NCBI GenBank assembly: GCA_010093485.1
Contig: MU001493.1
Location: 653,599 to 717,598, forward strand
Source: Karstenula rhodostoma CBS 690.94
Taxonomy: Eukaryota > Ascomycota > Dothideomycetes > Pleosporales > Didymosphaeriaceae
Direction of reading: 5' to 3'
Length of the DNA: 64,000 bases
Shown here: one piece after another, positions 11,050 through 21,774 of the stretch
How the letters are laid out: each line of letters opens with the position of its first letter
How positions within the stretch are numbered: position 1 is the stretch's first letter
Position numbers and translations under genes: made by a program
The notes under the pieces: model-generated
The model's database searches: none
What the model saw: only the letters and a program-made list of their open reading frames with translations
What the model was told of the DNA's origin: nothing

Positions 11050-13383
11050 ATGGTGCAACACCCGCCATGCCATGATGCCCAACCCTTGACAGCTGCCCAG
11101 ACGCCGCACGACGGTGCACACATGGATCCAGAGGCGCGGCCCAAGTCGGAGCCGCACGACGATGCGTCGCCGGCGCCGCCCAGGAAGAAGCAGAAGCGCA
11201 ACAAGCCGACGCTCAGCTGCGAGGAGTGCGTCGAGCGCAAGACCAAGGTGAGTCGCGAGCTCGCATGCGCATCGCGCTGTTCATGACAATTGATGCCACC
11301 GTCGAGGCATTGAGCGCCGCCCGCGGGCACGATGGATGGCACGGTGGATGGCCGCCCGTTAACGAGCGTCCCAGTGCGACCGCGGGAGGCCTGTTTGTCT
11401 TGCGTGCATGAAACGCCAGTCGCCCTGCAAGTATTCCGAAGTCGCGAATCTCATCGCGACCACAGAGTGAGCCGATCCCCGATACCGTGCGTCGCGATGC
11501 TAACTGATCCATAGCGGCCCTGCGCGCCATGCCGGGCGCGCAAAGAGGGCAACGAGCAACAAGCCAGTGTCAGCTCTTGGCATCGATGCGCAAGCCCTGC
11601 CGTTGCCCATCCAGGTAATCCTCTCTTATTCCCGCCCTTGCCGCCTCACATCCCACTATATGTGGCACATCCTACCGTGAGCGCCGCTCCACCGCGCCTC
11701 GCCTCCGCCCGCCCCGGAATCTTCGTTGGTGACTTCCCTGACCCGCCCCACAGGTTCCCGCCCATGCCCACACCCATACCCACACCCATACCCCTGGACC
11801 CCACACGGTCCCTCCCACGCCCGCGCCAAGATCCCAGTACCGCAGTGGTTCGCTGTCTTCCACCGGCTCGTCACCCTTCCTGCTCTCCAACATCCCCTTC
11901 TCCAACCACACAACATCCCCCTTCTTCGGCCTCGGCTCCGACCATCCCTTCTCCAACTATTGGACCAGCCGGGGAGGACTTGCTGAAGTCATCGGTGTCT
12001 TGCCAGCCAAAGACCAGGCCGATATCCTGGTCGCAAAGTACTTCGATGCCGTCGACCCTGTCTATCCGATGGTCCACCGTCGGAACTTCTATGCCGACTA
12101 CGACCGCTTCTGGTCGCTGCCCCACGCCGAGAAGCAGACTGCTGACCCTGTGCTCCTCGCTCTCCACTTCGTCGTGTATGCCATGGCTACCCAATTCATA
12201 GGCCCACCCGTGGATTACAAGCGCTCCGAGATCGCCGAGTTCTATGTTTCTGCCTCCCAGCAAGCACTGCGGCTGTCTTCGTATCTGAGTAGGACCTCGG
12301 TCCGAACACTCCAAGCAATGGTTCTGATATGCTACTTTTTGATGAATGACAACCACGCGTCAGATGCGTGGGCCTTTGGGGGCGTCCTCGTACGACAGTC
12401 CTACGCCATGGGTCTCCACCGCGACCCCGATATCATCGTCCCGAGATGCTCACTGAGCGATAAGCAGCAGCGGAGAAAGCTGTGGCAAGCAGTCTTTTTC
12501 CAAGATACATTCTTAACCGTCTTGCTCAAGCTTCCTCCCACAGCCACTTTCTCCGATGTGCGTGTTGACTCGCTCACAGATGAGCTAGGTGATTACTTAC
12601 CCAAAATCAACGGATCCGCCACGAATGGCACATCCGTTAACCCCATGAGCATCAGCAACATCGCCCAAGTAACCGACATCTTCCCTACATACGAATTGCA
12701 GGACCGACAGTACATCCGCTCCATGTGGCACATGGCAAACCTCGTCCAACGCACCGTCTGTACTCCCCGCTCCCTCGGAACCCCCATCATCAGGTCCCCC
12801 GAGGAGAAGACGGCCCTCGTCAACCAGTACCATCAGCTACTTGACTCCTTCCCTCCCCTACTCACCACCTCCGAAGATGGCGCTATCCAAGATCTGGCGA
12901 GCAACCCGCGTCTCTTGCGGCAGAACCTTTTCATGAGAAGTAACTTCTGGCATTGCGTTATGATTATCCAAGCCGAAGAGTACGATGATGGAGGCGTATC
13001 CTGTGACATCCGCGGGGCGTTAGAAGGCGCAAGGAACGCACTCCTCGCCTTCTTCCACTTCTGGGAGTACCTTCGTATCGATGCCGGCGTGTGGTGGGTA
13101 TTTCAGCATCGCGCATTCGAAGAAGCTGTAAGCATCCCTCCACCTTCTCTCTACATTCCGTAGCTGACGAGCATAGCTCCTCATGGCGCGCATCCTCGGC
13201 ACCCAGGAGAAGCCCCTCTCACCCAACGAGACAGGCATGAGTCCTGCAAGCGACACGCTTTTCATTGCGGCCCGAGAAGACGCGAAGCACTGCCTGGCCA
13301 TCTTGGACATGGTCAGTGCGCCGGAAGTGCAGAAAACGAGGACAGATGTGCTGAGAACAGCTTTGGCGGATATCAATTGGTGA
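11050..13383 (+). CDS. Zn2Cys6 transcription factor with fungal-specific TF domain
   Basis: Exons 11050-11247, 11375-11466, 11515-11614, 11754-13127 and 13177-13383 encode 656 aa. The binuclear cluster is split by intron 1: CEECVERKTK at the end of exon 1 and CDRGRPVCLACMKRQSPC at the start of exon 2. The six cysteines are 57, 60, 67, 74, 77 and 84, the standard C-x2-C-x6-C-x6-C-x2-C-x6-C spacing. Basic residues KKQKR precede it. A linker with a His-Thr run (HTHTHTHT) leads to the Fungal_trans region (KYFDAVDPVYPMVHRRNF, then SYAMGLHRDP and RRKLWQAVFFQD). It should bind CGG-type half sites as a nuclear regulator; target genes cannot be told from the sequence. No metabolic cluster adjoins it. 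Confidence 0.88.
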
Positions 13384-13732
13384 CGCATGTCCTCCTGTTC
13401 TTCTCTGGAGGAAGAGAGGTGCGGTTTTGCACACGAGTTTTGGCTCGTCCTTTGTCTACAGTTCAGCGCGGAGTTGGAGGGTTGGTTGGGAAATGCGCAA
13501 AGTACATGTACGTTACAGTGGGTGCTGATGTTACTGATATATCTTATAGTCGTTGTCTCCGTCACGCTAAGACTACTACGGACCATGTTACCACCACCGT
13601 CTTTTACGCTCTCACATTACAAATGACCGAATAATCTCGCGCGTGCAGCAGTTCCTTGTCTCAAGCCTCGATTACCAACACCGCCAGTTCTCAGCATCTT
13701 CCCACTTCATCAATCATGCGTCATCCCCTCAA
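13384..13732. other. Spacer downstream of the transcription factor
   Basis: Convergent spacer between the TF gene and small membrane protein A. No feature seen. Confidence 0.4.
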
Positions 13733-14147
13733 TCACAACCCACGGGTCATCTCGTACTCCCCCGGCAATTCGTATGTTTGTTGTCTAGGCTTCCGCAGTT
13801 GGCGATACGCGAGGCAGAGTGCCCCAAGGCCGATCAGGAAGGCTAGCGTGCCGAAGACGTAGTCTGAGGGCGGAGCGGTTGCCGGACCGCCTGAGGATGC
13901 TAGATAATTCCGAGTTAGCAGTGAATAGTATGAGGGAGAGGAGGGCGAAGTGCTGGGAAGAGCGAGGGCCGTTGAGTGTATAAATATAATAGCAGAGTAG
14001 TAAGGAAATGGATCGGCTGTTGGAAGGAGAAGAGTACAGTAGAGATGTCAAATGGAGGCGAGGATGCAGTTTGCGCACTTAATTTCTTGGCGTTGATGTT
14101 TGGGGAAGGGGTTCGTTACCTTGAGCTGGGGCTGGAAGAGGAGCCAT
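13733..14147 (-). CDS. Small single-pass membrane protein, family copy A
   Basis: Exons 14147-14120 and 13899-13733 join to 64 aa. Exon 1 encodes MAPLPAPAQ. The 220-nt intron has a GTAACG donor, a GCTAAC branch and a CTAG acceptor. Exon 2 carries a Ser/Gly/Pro-rich stretch, then a transmembrane block beginning YVFGTLAFLIGLGALCLAY, a basic RQLRKPR and the tail YELPGEYEMTRGL. The product lacks a classical signal peptide and would be a single-pass (signal-anchor) protein. The intron is long for this genome, but the same exon-1 start (MAPLPA) in copy C supports the model. Function unknown; it is not a family I recognise by name. It is too short for most gene callers. Confidence 0.65.
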
Positions 14148-15119
14148 TTTCAATTGTATTTTGCTCACTCAGTGCAGACGGGGATTATGGACGTTGTGCG
14201 TGGTTGCTTTCCGAAGTAGGTGTTTGAGAGAAAATATCAAAGGTTCGTGTAGGCAACGGGTGAATTTGACTGCATCCCACCGCGTCGCGCCCGTTCAGCT
14301 GGCAACTGCTAGCTGCCAGCTGCCTGCTGCCAGTCGAATAGCCGCCAACCAGCGGTGCACATATTCCTTCCTGCAAGTCAGACCACAAGCCAATCATATC
14401 CCTTCCCGAAGTTGCTGCGCATGTCTCCCGTCCAGGTTAATCGTTGGAAGAGGTTGTGCTGCCAAGGCCAGGGCCAAGGCCAACCTTATGCAGTACGCTA
14501 CGTGATGAATTGGAAACACAGAAAACAAATGACTGTGCCAAGTCGTGCCACGGTTCCGGCGGAGGCGCAACAGCGTCTTAGAAAAGGTAGGCTGATTGCG
14601 GTCAGGCCTTCGAGAAGCTTATCCACGAGTACGTGCTTGCCTCACCGGTTTTGACGTGCACGTGATTCACACCCATGAATCTATGTGTATGTAGACCCTC
14701 AGCCGGGCACTGGTCCATATCTATCGTCATAGCAGGTAGGCACGACTACGTAGGAGGGGAGTTGTGCCATCATGCACTTCAAGTTTACGCTTTTAGGTTT
14801 CCTATGCGACGCCTGGTAAGTCACGTGGTCCTGAGGTCGGGCGATGCGCTGAACTTTCTAGTCAATAATTTATCGCAAACTCGCACGAAAGGTATAACTA
14901 TACCCATCTGTTACAAGAATGAAATAGTCTCTTGCATTGAGGTACTTTGTAGGATCTATCGTAGCTTGTTCCTTGCGACGCATATCGCCATTTTCGCACC
15001 GATGTGTATTATCCCTGCATCCGTATCTCGCCCCCACCGTCTCTTGTTGATCCGTCGGGGGAATTCTCAAAACCGTGGCCATGCGATTCCAACAAACCAT
15101 CTCCGCACAACGAGACACG
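14148..15119. other. Intergenic between small-protein copies A and B
   Basis: No family member or other gene recognised on either strand. Open frames at 14355-14654 and 14675-15199 have no splice or family support. Confidence 0.4.
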
Positions 15120-15392
15120 CTATAACCCCCGTGTCATCTCGTACTCTCCCAGATCATACACATGCGTCTGCCTCATCCGACGTAGTTGGAGATATGTGAG
15201 ATACAGTGCTGCGAGGCCGATGATAGTTGCTAGGATTCCGAAGATGTAGATTGGGGTTGTTTCGTTCGTGGAGTTGTCTGAGCTTCGAGGCGTCAGATGG
15301 AAAAATATAAGGGAGTGCTGTAGAGATGTTAGTATTGAGGGATAAGGTGCGTATGGGCTGGTTGGAAGGGACTTGCATAAGGCTGGATACAT
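15120..15392 (-). CDS. Small single-pass membrane protein, family copy B
   Basis: An open frame of 90 codons (ATG at 15392) ends in the family block: YIFGILATIIGLAALYLTY, then LQLRRMR and the tail VYDLGEYEMTRGL. The 5' end is uncertain. An ACTAACATCTCTACAG branch/acceptor lies inside the frame, so the first ~20 codons may be a separate exon joined by an intron starting GTCCCT. Only the C-terminal ~55 residues are well supported. The 3' end at DNA level resembles copy A (CCCGTGTCATCTCGTACTC on the plus strand). Function unknown. Confidence 0.55.
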   Translation of the reverse strand: MYPALCKSLPTSPYAPYPSILTSLQHSLIFFHLTPRSSDNSTNETTPIYIFGILATIIGLAALYLTYLQLRRMRQTHVYDLGEYEMTRGL

Positions 15393-16282
15393 TGTTTGTG
15401 GTCGGTTGTAGTGGTCGATTTGATGGCGTTCCTGGTGGGTGTTTCTTCAAATAGAAGATGTTTTTCCGAATGGGTGAGACGAAGCATGGTAGACAGGTGG
15501 TGAGTCTCTGTCGACGATTCGATTTGAAATGGTAATGACCTCGTCGAGCACATACGAGTGGAGTGAATTGTAGAATGATTTGCAGAGGGAGTAGGCATGA
15601 AATAGATAACCCGCGAACTGTTTTCGTACCAGTAAGAATGGAAGCCGAAGGTTCGCTGGCTCACGTGACGAGCGAAGCGCCCGCATCCCACGACCCGCCG
15701 CATGCACACCAGATTGCATGCAACACCCGGTACTCGTCCGCATGACGCTATGCCCGAAGCGGAACTATAAACGAGGAGGCTTTTCTAGCGCCCCCGTTCT
15801 AGTTTAGCGTCGGGATAGCATTCACTATCCTTTTTTGTAGGCTTTTTCGTACGGTTTGCAACAGCATAAACGTCTTTTTGGTATGGAAGCTACTGGACGG
15901 CACCTGATTGTGAATCCATAGACGAGCAAGCAAAGTCATGGAACGCATAGTTGAGCAACACTGAGAAGGAATCAACAAGGCTGAGGGGAGGACGAGGGTG
16001 GGAGACGGTAAACGACTTCGGAAACTATGCGGTCGTCCATTAGCAAGGAGATGAAACATGTTCCATCGTAGGTGTTTTATTAACGCTATAAGAATCTGAC
16101 TATATAGTGAGCCGAGCAGTTGCGCGGCTGAACGTCTGGATAACAAGGCTGTGAGCCTGATGCGTCGATCAGATATTTGAATGTACATGTGAGAGACAGA
16201 TTTTAGTCGAGTACAAAGAAATGCTATCTCGATTAAAGCGATTAACTGGTCCAGGTTCTGCTTTGTTTCCTCCAATGCTGGT
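15393..16282. other. Intergenic between copies B and C
   Basis: No gene recognised. CAACAAGGCTGA occurs at 15973-15984 and AACAAGGCTG at 16142-16151, a phrase that recurs elsewhere in this accessory region. Confidence 0.4.
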
Positions 16283-16527
16283 TCATAACGAGCGTGTCAT
16301 CTCAAAGTCCCCTGCCATCTCGTAGACCCTAATATGCCTCTTTCTGCTCACTTGACGGTAGGCGAAATAGAGAGCTGCAAGACCAATGATTACCGTCAAA
16401 GTGCCGAAGACATATTCAGACGGAGGCGCAGACACTGATCCATCTGACGGCTCTACATGAGGTGTGAGTTCGCAACGTACTGCGGGGAAGAAGGTGACTC
16501 GGTACCTGAAGCTGGTAGTGGAGCCAT
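16283..16527 (-). CDS. Small single-pass membrane protein, family copy C
   Basis: Exons 16527-16506 and 16452-16283 join to 63 aa. Exon 1 encodes MAPLPAS, nearly the same as in copy A. The 53-nt intron runs from GTACCG to CATGTAG. Exon 2 gives an acidic/Ser-rich segment, the block YVFGTLTVIIGLAALYFAY, a basic RQVSRKRHIR and the tail VYEMAGDFEMTRSL. The shared gene structure with copy A shows that both descend from one spliced ancestor by duplication. Single-pass membrane topology is predicted; the role is unknown. Confidence 0.7.
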
Positions 16528-16898
16528 GTTCGATTGGCGCAGCGGGGTGGAGCGAATTTACAATCGAGTTTTGGCGAGTGTCTGGCCGTTGATTAGGAGA
16601 TATACAACTAAGAAGTAGGGGGATTCTGACATGAGCAGCACAAGAGTTGCGTTGGGGGGACAGACAAAGTAACCAGTTGGGGGAGGGCAATCTCCGAGAC
16701 CGAGGGCGATTGGCCCGTCTTCAAAGCTGCGTAGCAATAACACCGTACAGGGCGCGGAAATGAAACCGGACCACGTGGTGAGCAGACAGAGATGAACGAC
16801 ACCAAATGTTGGTCGTTCAAGGGCATAGATGATTGATACAAGTGAATCAGAACTGGCATGAGTGCGACGGTAATGTTGTATATCTTGTGGAAAGGCAC
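16528..16898. other. Spacer upstream of copy C
   Basis: Promoter side of copy C. No other feature seen before the LTR-like element. Confidence 0.4.
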
Positions 16899-16903
16899 TG
16901 ATG

Positions 16904-17896
16904 TGTTACAAGGGGCTTCCTACGTACCTAATCTAGGCCCGTGTTACAAGGGGTTTCCTACGTACCTAACCTAGGTCCGTGCCTTGAGGATTATTCGAGG
17001 AACGAGATGCGATAGAGGTAAATACAAGGTTAGGTGATAATCCTGTACCGTAATAGAACACAATATAATAATACCGAGCGAAGACTAAATATTCGTATAT
17101 ATATAAATAGCTTCAATTTGAGTATAAAAGTTGACTACAAAGAATAGGAACTATACAGAGATCCTCCTAGACTATATACCAGTTGTCCTATCCTTCCAAT
17201 GTCCTGTTATCCCGCGTTAAGGGGGTTGTCCCTGGGATATCCATTATCCCTGGGATATCCGTTCTATACGGGATAACATCATATAACCCCGTTGTCCCGC
17301 TAGCCCCAGGCTTCTGCGGGACATCGTCACGTGATGTCGGTAGCTGGTTCTTCCGAACCTCGCTGCTGACCCTTGCGATCGTAACAGCCCGTGCCTTAAG
17401 GATTATTCGAGGAACGAGATACAAGGGAGGTAATATAAAGAGGTTAAGTAAATATCCTATATCGTAACGGAATACAATATAATAATACTAAAAGAAGACT
17501 AAATATTTGTATATAGATAAAGCGCTTTAATTTAAGTATAAAAGTAAACGACTTTTAAATGATATCTTGAGTTAACTACGAAGGATAGGAAATGTTCAGA
17601 GAAACTCCCTAACTATATACCAGTCGTCCTCCTCATCCGATCCTTCGACGAGGTCCCGCCAAGACCACGAGGTCCCTGGGGCCTCCTGGGTCCCTAGGGG
17701 TCTCGTTTCCTGCCGGATCTCGTCACGTGATCCTGAGATCCCGCCAAGCTCCTGCTTCTGCCGGGTCTCGTCACGTGACGTCGGCTCTTGGCTTTCCCGA
17801 ATATTCTTGCTGACCCTTTGTTCCCCAACGTCAGCCTTATCTCTGGTCGCGCCATTCCCTGCCGACTCCTTGTTGTGTTCTCCTGCGATCGTAACA
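16904..17896. mobile_element. Tandem LTR-like element (solo LTR pair) with 5-bp target duplication
   Basis: The element starts TGTTAC and ends GTAACA, and it is flanked by TGATG at 16899-16903 and at 17897-17901. It contains two related units, 16904-17386 and 17387-17896. Both carry the phrase GTGCCTTRAGGATTATTCGAGG, then an A/T-rich segment with AATATAATAATAC, then a G/C-rich end with TCACGTGA and GCGATCGTAACA. The first unit begins with a 38-bp sequence present twice in tandem (16904-16941, 16942-16979) with three transitions between copies. There is no internal coding region, so this is best read as solo or tandem LTRs of a retrotransposon. A non-LTR origin cannot be excluded. Confidence 0.7.
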
Positions 17897-17901
17897 TGAT
17901 G

Positions 17902-18342
17902 TTGCGCCTCACGGTCCGTTTGTGGTAGGGATCCGGGGTTCCAGAACAGGTTCCGTATCTGTGTCAAGCTCAATTTATAGCCAAATGAACGTCGTGCAGC
18001 CTAAGGCACCTGGGTATTCACTTCTTCATGATAATTCATGGTGAAGACCTTGAATGCTTCGAAGCCTCACCAACTCAATTATGCAAATAGAAACACGGAT
18101 ATCAAGCACTCAGTGCGTTTGATGCATTGCTTTCGTACTCTTATGGAGATTATCTGTAATACCACTCGATGAAAAGCAATTGTTGGGAAGTAGGTTAAGA
18201 AAAACCTCAGACCCGGTATCTGACCCGAGGTGACCCTGGTTCATCCGCCTATCTTGCAAGACACACACGCAATTCTGACATGAATATTCTAGCGAAGCAA
18301 CAATGCAAAGAACCTCTTCGTTCAAGCACATACATGGAATCA
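17902..18342. other. Spacer between LTR-like element and copy D
   Basis: No gene or repeat recognised. Confidence 0.4.
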
Positions 18343-18516
18343 CTATCCAGCCATCTCATGTACGATCACTCGTCTTGTTCGCTGTAGCTGAAGAAAGGCG
18401 AGGCACAAAGTACCGATCCCAATAACCGTGGCGAAGATTCCGAAAATGTAATTTGGCGTCGCATCGTTGGAGAAAGAGGTGTGTTGATCTCGAAAAGATA
18501 GTCCGAGTGTCGGCAT
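18343..18516 (-). CDS. Small single-pass membrane protein, family copy D
   Basis: The frame from the ATG at 18516 encodes 57 aa without an intron. It starts MPTLGLSF and contains the family block YIFGIFATVIGIGTLCLAF, LQLQRTRR and the short tail VIVHEMAG. It lacks the terminal EMTR(G/S)L found in copies A-C. The start resembles copy E (MPxL), so D and E form a second subgroup. The nearest upstream ATG in frame was chosen; the frame extends further only through non-ATG codons. Function unknown. Confidence 0.6.
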   Translation of the reverse strand: MPTLGLSFRDQHTSFSNDATPNYIFGIFATVIGIGTLCLAFLQLQRTRRVIVHEMAG

Positions 18517-19603
18517 TGCGTGTATCAAGGGATATTTGGATGACTCGATGACATAAATTAGTAATTTGGATCAGAGTATAGGGAAGGAGTGCCTTGCCTA
18601 GTAATCTTGGGGCCATATTATTTGCGTTATGGGTATGGTCTGCAGATACCCGTGTTTGGTCTTTCTGGCTACCAGATTTGCGCGGACCACGACTTCTTTC
18701 ATATCCACGGCGTATGACGCAGCGAGACCGGGGTCAGTCGCGATTGAAGGATGATTGGCGCTCGGTTAGAATGCCATCGCACAGGAACCTGCACTAGCGT
18801 CCATCTGCTCATGGGTACATCGACACGGCTCCAATCAACGTTGGTAAGCCGATTCAACTTGAGCTCATTCAAGAACAGGAACGTTCCAATGAACTCATGT
18901 ATGCCAGAGAGAGGCGCACATTGGAAGTCTATCCGATCAGGCTGAGGTTTAACGAATGAACGCTAACGAGAAAGCGCAAAGTTCATTGGCCCCCAGCATG
19001 TTGCTGATCCTTGCCACCGTCTAGAACAATTATCTGCTCCCTGGAATGATGTCTGTGTAACCTTGATACTCCGGAGATGTTCCAAGCCATAATGCGAGCT
19101 GGATATACATTCAAATGTTGCAGGTCAGTCCTGCCACAGATTTTCTCTTTTGCGGAAGGTTATTTTTCAAGTTTCTGGCACATGTAACACAATTCATGCC
19201 GTTACCGTGATATTAAAGGAGATGATTGGTAAGATATGGCAGGGGTGACATGCACGAGGCAACAAGGCTGAAGAGTAAATCCGAATCCCACTCCTACCCC
19301 GCTAGAGGAGGAAATTTGTCGCTCTCATAACCACGGAAAATTAGCAGTGATCACTACTCACGTTTTGCCTCGTATCTCTCTACTGTCATGAGATATCCAC
19401 CATTGTATTGAAGCTGTCTACTTATAACAACACCTTGCGAAATTTGATTGGCAGGTCGTACGAGGTCTTGCCAAGTATTGGTTGCTGCAGCAGATTTATT
19501 ATTAACCAGCTTCGGCCCCCTCACGCTCGGCATCTGCTATATAGAGCTCCGCGAACAGCATACTCATCATCTAATATCAACGGATCCCCACAGCCGAATA
19601 ATT
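18517..19603. other. Divergent promoter region, copy D and protease-like gene
   Basis: No gene recognised. CAACAAGGCTGA occurs at 19260-19271. A TATATA box at 19538-19543 lies about 60 bases before the ATG of the protease-like gene. Confidence 0.45.
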
Positions 19604-21374
19604 ATGCACGTGCTTCAGCCGATATTCATCACTCTTGTGCTTGCATATTCCCAGATCAAAGGGGTCTTGGGAATTCCTGGGTCGGCAGCGCCTCTTGTCA
19701 TTTCCTCTAGTGGGGGATGGTAAGCAGTCCCGAAAGACAACAAGACTCAACTAATCTTGTCCAGGGATGGCCCAGATGGGCCATGGTCTTCGTTCGATTT
19801 GGGTGCAGGAAGTAACATACAAGCATTCCGTGGGTTTCCTGCCTTGTCACAATCGTTATACATCCTCCCACACCAAACCTCCTGGTGTGGAGGTACAGAC
19901 CAGATAGAAATCTGCGAGCGCAGAGGCTCATACCAAGCTGGTGACTCAACATCTTGGAAGGAAGCAGGAGTCTATGATTTGGGGGACGATCTTAGTCCTT
20001 TTACGCTTAGTGGTTACCCTCCGATTGCATACCTCGGACTGGACACGATTATCTGGGGAAAGACATCTATCGATCCTCAATTTGAACGGCAATGGATCGC
20101 ACAGATAGTTTCAGAAGACTTTCCGATGGCTCTCATTGGCCTAGGAACTGGTGTATACCATCTGCCGAATGGGACAGATGGGGGCGACGTGACTTCGCCC
20201 ATCGTGGGACTTCGGGAAAATGGCACCATTCCAAGCATTACGTATGGTTATAATGCGGGTAGCTTCTACCGTAAGCTGCTACTACATCTACTTAGCACTA
20301 AATGCTTGTCTTGACGTCCGATAGGTAATCAAACAGCGAGCTTAATATTGGGCGGGTACGATTCCGCCCGCATCAAAAATCTGAGTGCGAGCGCCTCTTT
20401 CAGCATGCCGAGCAACCAAAATACCACATTGATTGCAAAAATCTCTTCAGTAGGCTTGAACACCAACTTATCGGGTAATCCTACCGAGCTTGATACACCA
20501 TTCCTCGCAAGGATCGAATCGGCAGTACCCCAGTTTTAGTATGACCAGCAACCAATCCGATGTTTTCCTCCAATCGAATGCTTACATTGTTAGTCTTCCC
20601 CTGAATATCTGCCACGCCTTTGAAGAAGCCTTTGGCCTTACTTGGGACAGTACCTTACTTTACTATACTGTTAATGAATCTTCGCATAAGATCAATATAC
20701 AGCGAAACAGTTCCGTAACATTCTCCATAGGAGAGAACGATCAAGTAACGAAACTCACTTTCCCATATCAAGCTTTCGATCTACAGCTCAGCTACCCACT
20801 GATTAAAGAAGTGAATACTAGCATCTGATATTTTCCTTTGAGAAGGCCCTTGCACCAGGAAGTGTACATTTTAGGAAGAGCTTTCCTCCAAGAGACATAT
20901 CTCATAGTAGACTATGAAAGATCCAATTTCAGCATTTTCGAGGCCGCATTTGATGGAAACTCTCGCGTCACAGCTATTATGGCAGCGGATTCGGAAGACA
21001 CTCTACTTAACAACACAACCGCTTCTCCACCAGGGGACACAGCAGCTCCTCCACAAAAGAAACCCCGCCTTTCAGCTGGAGCATATGCAGGAATCGGAGT
21101 TGGCTGCGTATTTGGACTGTCATTTCTCGGAGCTGCAACGCTCGTATGGCGCAGACGATCGAAGAGTGCCACTTCTTCCGAAACGCACCATGCATTTCAC
21201 AAGGCGGAATTGCATGGAGAAGGAAAGCCTCGCCTGGAAGCTATGAGCAACACAAGGATGGAACTTGAAACGATAGAGCCTGGACACGAAATAAAGGGAT
21301 CGCAAACAGTCCCACATGAGATGCAAGGTAGCGAAGTACCTATACACGAGTTGGGACATACCGGCACTCGATAG
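19604..21374 (+). pseudogene. Membrane-anchored aspartic-protease-like protein, premature stop
   Basis: Exons 19604-19719, 19765-20270, 20325-20538 and 20594-21374 give 538 codons. A signal peptide (MHVLQPIFITLVLAYSQIKG) leads into a pepsin-like fold: WDGPDGPWSSF near the start, YNAGSFYRNQTASLILGGYD, then FYLPLNICHAFEEAFGL, YFPLRR and ILGRAFLQETYLIVDYER. A transmembrane helix (GAYAGIGVGCVFGLSFLGAA) and a basic, EM-rich tail follow. Both catalytic motifs are absent: the first DTG region cannot be found and the second DSG position reads ESA. In-frame TGA at 20826-20828 falls just before YFPLRR, where relatives commonly have Arg, so CGA to TGA is likely. Read on its own, the protein ends before the membrane anchor. 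The intron at 20539-20593 is inferred from the conserved phrase it restores. Confidence 0.72.
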
Positions 21375-21612
21375 GTGTAGGAAACCTCACATTACAATGG
21401 TGTCGTAAACAAATTTTAGAAGTCTTGTAAGTTATATAGAATCTTTCTCTGCAACTGTTGCTAACTTCCAAGAGGTTCATATGCAGCCATCTCATGACTG
21501 ATCTTGTTCTTCTGAGCTTGAAATACACAAGTTGCCACCTGTCAACGAACCGGTTCTGCTCACTCCCGATATACCAACACCCCTGGTCGTACAGCAAGGC
21601 TTCTTTGCGCTA

Positions 21613-21774
21613 TCACGGCATTTCGTATCTGGCGACTCGCCTCGTTCTTTGCAGCTGTAAGAAGGCTAGGTATAAAGCTCCTAGACCAATGATGGTTGCC
21701 AGAGAACCAAATATGAACTCAGACGTAGAAGGATAGTTCGAGTTGGAACGGGCTTCGTTCGAAAGAGAGGGCAT
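21613..21774 (-). CDS. Small single-pass membrane protein, family copy E
   Basis: A 53-codon frame from the ATG at 21774 reads MPSLSNEARS, a Ser/Asn-rich stretch, then the family block FIFGSLATIIGLGALYLAF, LQLQRTRR and a short tail ending YEMP. It lies tail-to-tail with the protease-like gene, 238 bases away. Its block is closest to copy D. It is shorter than the 60-codon cut-off of typical callers. Function unknown. Confidence 0.6.
   Translation of the reverse strand: MPSLSNEARSNSNYPSTSEFIFGSLATIIGLGALYLAFLQLQRTRRVARYEMP

Noticed and set aside
20811..20842. A 32-nt GT...AG segment that would remove the TGA of the protease-like gene
   Set aside because: Too short for a fungal intron, and its removal shifts the frame, losing the conserved YFPLRR and downstream sequence.
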